Source: Kalaharituber pfeilii
Lineage: Eukaryota > Ascomycota > Pezizomycetes > Pezizales > Pezizaceae
Direction: 5' to 3'
Length of the DNA stretch: 64,000 nt
Assembly (NCBI GenBank): GCA_015179045.1
Contig: WHUZ01000008.1
Location: 558,001-622,000, forward strand
Shown: positions 57,671 to 64,000 of the stretch, piece after piece
Position numbering within the stretch: the first letter of the stretch is position 1
Layout of the letters: the number at the start of each line of letters is the position of its first letter
Notes under the pieces: model-generated
What the model was told of the DNA's origin: nothing
The model's database searches: none
What the model saw: only the letters and a program-made list of their open reading frames with translations
Translations under genes and position numbers: made by a program

Positions 57671-57689
57671 AATATGAAAGAATAAGCTC

Positions 57690-58530
57690 CCTGCCCCCCC
57701 AAGTACTCGACACATGGCTCACCGATCTCATCAGCTCCAGCGGCTGGTCCACCTCGCCCCGCTTCCCTACCGGTAGCTCTCTTCGCGCCTGTAGGCCTTC
57801 GACCACTTCTCCACACTTTTACATCTTCTCCAGTTGTATTCCGTCGTCTCCTCCTCGTTTCCGCACCACAGGCACTCCGGCTCACAAGCCTGTCCTATCC
57901 TAAGCCTCCACTTCCATTTCCACTGCCCTCCTCCTCTACGTATGCCTCCCGGTGTGCTTGTCAATTTTTTAGCCTCTGGATCTGTCTATAACTCAACTTT
58001 AGTCTGTTTCTGCAATCCTCTCTTCGCCTTTTGGTAATCATTCTCAATCCTGCCTCCATCACACCTCTTGATACGGAAGTTGTGTCCTCAGGTCACTTCT
58101 GCCTCCTCATTCAGAGAATCCGACATGAGCATTATCTCCTCTTCCTCTTCGCGCTCCACGATCTTCCCTATCGCTGAAACCTGTGCGTTGTTGGCTGTGG
58201 CTCTTGTTCCTAGATACACCCATTCCAACCTGTCCGGTCACTAGTATCCCACCTGCCTTTCTGTTCACTGTTCAGTTCACTACCATTCACGTAAATTGCT
58301 TTCCATCCATTCTCTTCCGTCTCCGCCACCTGACGCTTCCACCCCTCAAATTCCTTGGCCTCGTCGACCTGCCCCTCTCTCAGTGCTGGCCACCTCTCCA
58401 ATGTCCCGTACGCCGCGGCCTTCGGGTGCCATCACCCCGGCAATATCCCACCCGGAGGGCTGCTGTCTCTTCTGCTTGCTGGCCACACCTTCAAGCAATC
58501 TTGATCAGCGGATAACAGGCTCATTTACAG
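57690..58530 (-). pseudogene. LINE 3' coding fragment (RNase H and knuckle), diverged lineage
   Basis: Minus strand, right to left: AIYVNGSELN (RNase H start with Asp replaced by Asn), LGTRATANNAQVSAIGKIVE, EEIMLMSDSLN, then PECLWCGNEEETTEYNWRRC, where the knuckle His is Tyr. Several frameshifts and stops. The lost catalytic Asp and the lost His show it is dead. Confidence 0.8.
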
Positions 58531-58959
58531 TACTACAACGTCGTCGTTCTGATGTCAAAATGAGTGGGAGAGACATAGAATAAGTTTATTGACGCAAATG
58601 GGGGCCGAATATAGGCCGTGCAAGAGGTCAGCGACTGGGGGTAGCGGCAAGGTATCGTGTCTCTTGAGGAGACAGTTTGGTAAGGAAAAACAGCAGCGTT
58701 TCTCTTGGGGCCTGGATCAATAGGATCATAGCAGCAGATTCCATGGGCCTTCAACAAACTCGCACTGTTACATCACTAAATGCTGATAATGTTCGGGGCC
58801 AGTCATCTTACTGGGCCACTCATGACTGGCCCGGGCCAGCCATTTCTTCCACACAAAAGTAGATGGTCCGGGCCAGTGGTCCGCATTCCGAGATGAGTGG
58901 CCCGGGCCATCCAGATTTGTACTGACTGGCCCGGGCTACTCGTCCGGATTCTGAATACA

Positions 58960-59030
58960 TACCCTGCATACTGGAGTGCAAAATTTGCATTAGCTACAAG
59001 CGGGGTCATGTGATATAAAAAAAAAAAAAA
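58960..59030 (+). mobile_element. Decayed mini-retroposon B
   Basis: GCATTAGCTACAAGCGGGGT then CATGTGATAT and about 14 A. Only the 3' half of the B unit is recognisable. Confidence 0.6.
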
Positions 59031-59220
59031 GACGTAGCCGCTCATGTTGTCTATCATGGCGAATATACTGATCAAGTATATAAGGCCCTGATTAGGTACA
59101 GGGCATCTCGAGATATTTACCATCACTGCATTCACTACACTCCTCCACCACACCTTCTCTGATTGCTCTCCCTCCTTACCTTATTCAAGATGCCTCCTCA
59201 ACCTGTTAGATCATCCTTCT

Positions 59221-59568
59221 TTGGTATCAATAGCATTACGGACTGCAGTACGAAAACCCTGGCTCAATGTGACAACAACTACTCAATTTGGCAAATTATT
59301 CTCAAGAAACTGTTCCTGTCAAGCAGGATGTATAACCCAGCGATGTGGCTGCAGAGAGCGCCTACATACCTGTTCATCCTCTTGTCATCCTGATGTGGAA
59401 TGCCAAAATCGGGCTACGGAAGAGTCAGATGATGAGGCGGATCAAGAAGAAAATGATGGTGTCCATAGTACTATTCCTTTTTTCGACCTATTCATGTCAA
59501 TTAAGAAATCATGTACTGTAAACGGAGTGATGCTTCCAGCACTATGCATGTCAGTTGACCTGCCATAG
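59221..59568 (+). pseudogene. C-terminal Cys-rich remnant of a transposase (possible)
   Basis: An open frame includes NCSCQAGCITQRCGCRERL and HTCSSSCHPDVECQNRA, a CXC-type pattern (CxCxxxC...RCxC...C...CH...CxN) found at the ends of some integrase-like DNA transposases, followed by an acidic stretch (EESDDEADQEEND). No catalytic domain is present upstream. Together with the GC-rich TIRs this suggests a deletion derivative. A B element interrupts the region just after the frame. Confidence 0.5.
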
Positions 59569-59618
59569 TGAACAGCGGTAAGCGATGTTACGCCATTTTT
59601 TTTTTTAAGAAAAAAGGT
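59559..59618 (+). mobile_element. Mini-retroposon B, diverged
   Basis: CCTGCCATAGTGAACAGCGG ... GCGATGTTACGCCA and a mixed T/A tail. Flanks GCATGTCAGTTGA (59546-59558) and GCATGTCTGTTGA (59619-59631) match at 12 of 13. Confidence 0.85.
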
Positions 59619-59903
59619 GCATGTCTGTTGAGAGATGATGTACTATAGAGCGGCAGCTTCTCCACTCATGTATCTAATTATGTATCTTGGCTCGTTTTTG
59701 GTTTTTCATCTAAATTGATCAGTGGCCCGCTTTAGTGATGAGTAGCCCAGTTACCGACTGGCCCAGATAAAATGGCTGGCCCCGAGCAGTAACGAGCAGT
59801 AACACATATCAATACATATGTCCATGTCACCACAAGCTTTAGGCCTTTGTTTGAACCACAGACACTAATTCCAATCACTTTAATTCATCCTATATGGCTA
59901 TTA

Positions 59904-59954
59904 GCCCTGCCAAGGCGAACAGCTGCAAGCGGGGATACTTGATAAAGAAAAAAC
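59904..59954 (+). mobile_element. Mini-retroposon B
   Basis: GCCCTGCCAAGGCGAACAGC ... AAGCGGGGATACTTGAT and a short A-rich tail. Flanks TGGCTATTA (59895-59903) and TGGCTAGTA (59955-59963). Confidence 0.85.
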
Positions 59955-60055
59955 TGGCTAGTAACTGCATCAGCCGAGCCTACAGTACAGTGCCAACGTC
60001 CCAAACCACTGGATTGTGATTACTTACTGCAAACGGCTGGATTGTTTATTCCATG

Positions 60056-60390
60056 TAGTGAGCGGCACGAGCTAGCTCGAGCCGAGCTGGAGGGTGAGCT
60101 CGAGCTGGCCTGGCATGAGCTCGAGCCTAGATTGATTATATATATAATATTGACAAACTAAACTAAACTAAGCTAAATTTTCATCTTTCTCACTACTATC
60201 AGCTAAATTGAGCATTTCGAAGTTGTTGGTAGGTCAGAATGAGCTTCAAGTCTCTAATTATTACTATATTAGGTATTTACAGTTTATGAAAGCTTGCACT
60301 GGCTAAGCAGTTTAGCGAGCTAGCAAGAAAAACACTAGCATGATCTTGGCTCGTTTGAGCTCGAGCTGGCTCGGCTCGTGCCGCTCACTA
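60056..60390. mobile_element. hAT-like MITE, 335 bp
   Basis: Ends TAGTGAGCGGCACGAGCTAG and GAGC..GGCTCGTGCCGCTCACTA are inverted; subterminal GAGCTCGAGCTGGC motifs repeat on both sides. Flanking 8-mers ATTCCATG (60048-60055) and GTTCCATG (60391-60398) fit the hAT 8-bp duplication with one change. The interior is AT-rich and non-coding. Confidence 0.88.
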
Positions 60391-60429
60391 GTTCCATGGC
60401 CAAATGAAGCCGACTGGATCCACCTTTTC

Positions 60430-60700
60430 GTTTTTTCTTTTTAATAGCATTACTCGTATACCGCCCTAAGAGCTATGACGAGGATAAATACATAGGAGAT
60501 AATCGGAAAATAAGAAAAGTTAATAGATAAGAGGTAGAAGAAACCAAGACAAAGCACATGATAAGGAAATGATAACCAGGGGAAATAGACTCGGGACCAT
60601 CGCCCTCACACATCTCTCCACCCATCTCAACAATTCCACCAGGGGGTCTGCCTCGCCCTCCCCATTCACTAGGGGCTTGCTGCCCTGGCCACTCCTCTTT
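60430..60700 (-). pseudogene. LINE 3' fragment, tail A
   Basis: T-rich head, AATAGCATTACTCGTATACC, GCCCTAAGAGCTATGACGAG, 3' UTR, then minus-strand coding-like sequence (WPGQQAPSEWGGRGRPPGG) as at the LINE C-terminus. In the hairpin, CTCGT pairs with ACGAG, a compensated change. The left end may extend further; no duplication identified. Confidence 0.78.
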
Positions 60701-62175
60701 CACACCTCGACACCTGGTTCAAATGTGATGCTGGATCATCAACTCCACATATTCTGGTGAAATTATCTGTGGAGCTAGAGCAATTTCATGCCCATTTTTC
60801 TAGCGAAGAAGCAGAGCGCTTCTCTTACCTCCAAGCCTGTCAAACTGCCCAGCTCCTCTGGCAGTTTGAATATCGTCAGGCCCTACAGGATGTACCGGAA
60901 TTTTACACCTACACCTATACCTCAATTGCATGCTCTGGAATGGTTCTGCACCGCAAATGAACACGCTCTTGTGCATCTGGAGCAGTGTCATACAAGTCAA
61001 CCAACAACAGTGCCTCACATCCTAAAAGTAAGAGACAGCCATAGGCAAAGGTTGCTAGTAGTGTGACCAAAACTGATAAGTAAGTAATATCAAAGAGTGA
61101 GGAAGTTCAGGAGACCCAATATTTTATTTTCGTTTCCTCATCCGCTTATTAGCTCAGATCCATTTTGTCTTTTTTCCCTTTTTGATTTAACTGAGTAATC
61201 TCACATTCAAAGTAGTAGCTTACAGCAGAGACCGATTATTTTGTAGCGAACTATAGCTACCCTGTACATTATTAAGTTACTAGCCCACTTTCACACTTGT
61301 CTTTCCATATGCCTGTACCAACAATTGATGTTTCTATCCTGTAATGTTGTTATCTAGCTATCTCTAAGGGTCATGATCCAAAAGTTCATTGCCTGATACG
61401 ATCTGGGAGCGGCAGGCGGAATCTGCCTGTTTGGAGAGTGTTTTTTTTATTTTTATATATTTTTTTTTCGTGTCACGTACTATCACCGATGGGGTAATAA
61501 TATGCCTACTGGTAATTATGCGCTCTTGGCACTCCTCTTCATGCTCGTATTACTTATTGCGAGCATATTGCATATATTGAAATTGCATACTACAAGGCTA
61601 AGTAGTTCAAGATCACTAAATCAGAATCTCTTATCAGAATCACAAAAAAATCAAAAGATCACGATCTATAACTAAATCTGTCATTTTCTATCAAAAACAG
61701 TCCCTCTTGTATATAACCTACTTGTATTACTCAAAATCAAGCTATTATTATAGAAAGCTATTAATACATATTTGCTCTGTATCAGCCTATTAGGTTATAG
61801 TCAGGAATTGCATGTAAAGTTTATTCAGAATGCTCTATATTTCGAATATATAGATAAAGCTTACATTCTTATATCAACCCCTGGATATTATTATTAGTAA
61901 TTTTAGAGTCATCAGATAATCTAGAAATATTAGAACTATTAGAACTTAATTAGGTAATAATTGAAGGACTGAAGATAATAAGTATAGCCTCATTTGAAGT
62001 CTCTGGTAGAGATAAGGAGTTCTGCAGCTCAGAATTTGATAAATAATATCTCTACTTTCATTCTTCTATGGTTATTTAGACCTGTAACGGAGGTGGTAAA
62101 CGCAGAGAGTTACCGTCTGCCAGGCCAAAAAGACACTTGACTGCCAATATTCGCTAGTCCACTGCGTAGCTCATA
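60701..62175. other. Gene-empty, increasingly AT-rich interval
   Basis: Open frames at 60757-60960 and 60788-61066 show no family signal. 61100-62090 is AT-rich without recognised structure. Confidence 0.4.
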
Positions 62176-62185
62176 AGCACTCATT

Positions 62186-62222
62186 TTTTTTTTTTTTTTT
62201 TTATAAAAAAAAATCATTATAT
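62186..62222 (-). mobile_element. Near-pure poly(A) insertion
   Basis: Perfect 10-bp duplication AGCACTCATT (62176-62185 and 62223-62232) flanks only T17, ATAAAAAAAAATCATTATAT. In the sense orientation this is ATATAATGAT followed by T9, AT and a poly(A), so at most a few bases of the A tail are left. Confidence 0.85.
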
Positions 62223-62783
62223 AGCACTCATTGATGCGACTGCGACGCCTTGGCTGTCGCATATCGCCTGCATCAGATGTGGGAGGATATACTTTGACGA
62301 GGCCACTGCTTGAATATGTTGACGAGATAGTTGGATTACAGTCTATTTTCGTAATGCTTTTGTGTTTTTTCAGCATTCCACCATTGACATATACATAACT
62401 GCATGGATCGTGGGTGTTTGTTACTGTGGCTAAGTATTCACCTCCTAGAATATTGAGTTAATATTCATGTGCAATCCACACTGCTTTCGCACCGATTTCC
62501 GGTAATCTGAAGCAAATCTCAGTTGCTAAGCTCATGCTATTGTAGTATGCTAGTGTCAGGTTCGTTGCCTTTTATCCCCTTGTGGCTCTTAACCCAGAGC
62601 ACTGCTACGATCAACCCTTTGTTCCCATCCTCATCTGTAGTCCGCGCGTATTGTGTGGGCTGTAGGGAGTATGCATAGGACTATCTCGAACCGCACCTGG
62701 GACATATAGCCTGCATAGCGTGACGCTAACTTACTGTCCCTACTTTCGAACCGCAGGAAACCACCGTCTGCTCGAAAAATATC

Positions 62784-63278
62784 TTGCTACTTTATATTGT
62801 GTCTCTGGATCTTCAATATATATATATAAACCAACCTGGGATTCTGCTAAGTCTTGCAAGTAGCATTCTTTCTATCTTTTCGCAGACGTTCTTGGCCCAA
62901 GGGCCGATAGAGCATATAAGGGCCCTGAAGCTCGAATCAGGTCTAGTTAACCGCACCGTGAGAATGTCAGTTCCCTCAAACTCCGCTCGCCGCAAAGCAT
63001 CCTTGTACATTACCCACGGAAATTTCGAACTTCAGCTTCATCATCCTCGCGGGCAATTGGATGGTGAACGCGATGCAAGCCACACTCTTCATAGCCTTCC
63101 ATTCCGGACAGTCCTATGCACAGTCCGTACAGTCCACGCAGTCCACACAGTCCGCGCGGATTATCCGGATACATCCCGCAATTTCGCCGACGCCCGTATA
63201 CGTAATGCTAAGTCGAATAATCCCTTTTTCAGAGGCCTGACTAGAGGCTCGCGAAATGCTAATGTCTCAATTCGGTAA
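62784..63278 (+). CDS. Weak open frame with a short tandem repeat
   Basis: 164 codons, no recognised family. Its middle contains about four copies of a 9-10-bp CAGTCC(R)NR unit (63111-63160), read as CTVRTVHAVHTVRA. Probably not a gene. Confidence 0.15.
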   Translation: MLLYIVSLDLQYIYINQPGILLSLASSILSIFSQTFLAQGPIEHIRALKLESGLVNRTVRMSVPSNSARRKASLYITHGNFELQLHHPRGQLDGERDASHTLHSLPFRTVLCTVRTVHAVHTVRADYPDTSRNFADARIRNAKSNNPFFRGLTRGSRNANVSIR

Positions 63279-63312
63279 GTAAGTCCCACTCGATGGTTGT
63301 TGAAGCAAGAGA

Positions 63313-63706
63313 AGAGGGAGGGAAAGGTGACTAGTTCCGTTGTTAGTTACCTGGAGGGGGCAGGTAGCATCAGTCAAGTACCAGAGACTTTGCAATGCCC
63401 TGCCATGGCGAACAGCTGCACGCGGAGTCACGTGAAATAAAAAAAAAAAAAAAAAAAAAAAAAAAGACTTTGCACATTGGGAGGAAAGAAGTACAGCTGG
63501 GATGGATGAGTGGGACAGAGGAGAGAGAGACAGAGGGAAGGGCCTGATGAAGTTGGGATATGGTAGCGGAGGAAATAATGGAGACTAACCAAGAACCCAT
63601 TGTGTGTACTAGTACAGCTTTCCCACTCCCTGCATTTTGTTCAGCTGCAGCCAGGGTGAAGTCATGAACAAGGATGATCGGACCCACAACCCGGTTTCAC
63701 AGACTT
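63313..63706. repeat. Dispersed repeat, copy 2, filled at the B site
   Basis: The counterpart of 57194-57597. It has the B element at 63395-63464 and is empty at the position where copy 1 carries the A element. Confidence 0.88.
63395..63464 (+). mobile_element. Mini-retroposon B
   Basis: ATGCCCTGCCATGGCGAACA ... CGCGGAGTCACGTGAAAT and about 28 A. Perfect 10-bp duplication AGACTTTGCA (63385-63394 and 63465-63474). The paralogous copy reads AGTCTTTGCACATTGG without an insert. Confidence 0.97.
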
Positions 63707-63861
63707 GAGTGAACTCTGGTATCGAGATCTGGAGGGCAGCCCTCAAGGCACTTGCGTACGACTCAAACTACTACGCTTCCATTTTCGCCCGATTTTCCCT
63801 TCGATGTTCGCCCGGATTTTCTGTCATGTCTTAAGTAGAAGCGCCTGTGGGCGCTGTGGTA

Positions 63862-64000
63862 CTGTCTTTCACCACAACCCGACGTGCACCACGTCCCGAC
63901 GCACGTTTTACACCAAAACTGACTGTGCGCCACAACATTTATCTCAATCACCAGAACAGAATTTTGTACATCCTTTTCAGGGAAACTAAATAAAGGGTTA
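63862..64000. mobile_element. TIR DNA transposon, TTCACCAC superfamily, copy 5 (cut by window end)
   Basis: TA then CTGTCTTTCACCACAACCCG, CACGTCCCGACGCACGTTTT and the subterminal TTATCTCAATCACCAGAACA, all as in the left end of 24542-25306. The rest lies beyond the window. Confidence 0.88.

Larger units (their letters stand above)
58791..59786. mobile_element. TIR DNA transposon, GC-rich ends (GTTCGGGGCC), ~1 kb
   Basis: Left end GTTCGGGGCCAGTCATCTTA and right end TAAAATGGCTGGCCCCGAGC are inverted. Subterminal ACTGGCCCGGGCC-type motifs are repeated, as in 36894-38170. No clear target duplication. It contains a Cys-rich coding remnant (59221-59568) and two retroposon tails. Confidence 0.78.

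Noticed and set aside
62784..63278. 164-codon frame as a real gene
   Set aside because: Part of it is a short tandem repeat and no motif or conserved block is visible.

Overview
The window looks like a gene-poor, transposon-rich stretch of a filamentous ascomycete genome. The evidence is short introns (49-85 nt) with CTAAC/CTGAC-like branch points, a Zn(II)2Cys6 transcription factor, a secreted protein with an LPMO-like start, and a very high load of LINE, Tc1/mariner-like, hAT-like and MITE sequence. A repeat-rich Pezizomycotina genome (for example a truffle-like Pezizomycete) would fit, but the species cannot be named from sequence alone.

Six protein genes are well or reasonably supported: a secreted LPMO-like protein (496-1479, +), a mitochondrial-type 1-Cys peroxiredoxin (2934-4362, -), an eight-exon Zn2Cys6 regulator of 919 aa (9527-12669, +), a 552-aa disordered basic protein (21330-22988, +), an unknown 305-aa protein (33063-33980, -) and an unknown two-exon 573-aa protein (45293-47064, +). 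They are on both strands, far apart, and show no cluster or shared pathway. The 5 kb between the peroxiredoxin and the regulator holds nothing I can support as a gene. From about 13 kb onward the sequence is a mosaic of nested mobile elements.

The main story is retroposition. A Tad/I-like LINE with an RNase H domain and a CX2CX8HX4C knuckle has left many 5'-truncated copies (23.7-25.4, 29.3, 32.4-33.0, 35.7, 38.7-39.9, 40.3-40.9, 42.3, 57.7-58.5, 60.4 kb). Its 3' end is a conserved hairpin followed by poly(A), here called tail A. About ten insertions consist of little more than this roughly 37-nt tail plus poly(A), several with perfect 10-14 bp target duplications. A second tail, B (about 42 nt, also a hairpin, with the same TGATAT-poly(A) ending), gives about seventeen similarly tiny insertions, and a related tail C gives a few more. 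Short copies tend to begin exactly at the base of the hairpin. Nested copies and reciprocal filled and empty sites show that these tiny units really move.

DNA transposons form the second layer: five elements with TACTGTA...TTCACCAC termini, two GC-rich-TIR elements that keep opposite ends of what may be one integrase-type transposase, a CTCGCTACC MITE family, a TA-flanked 812-bp element, a pogo-like MITE, a hAT-like MITE, tiny CTAG-ended palindromic MITEs, and a 1.46-kb long inverted repeat. Many carry mini-retroposons inside them, which gives a relative order of events.
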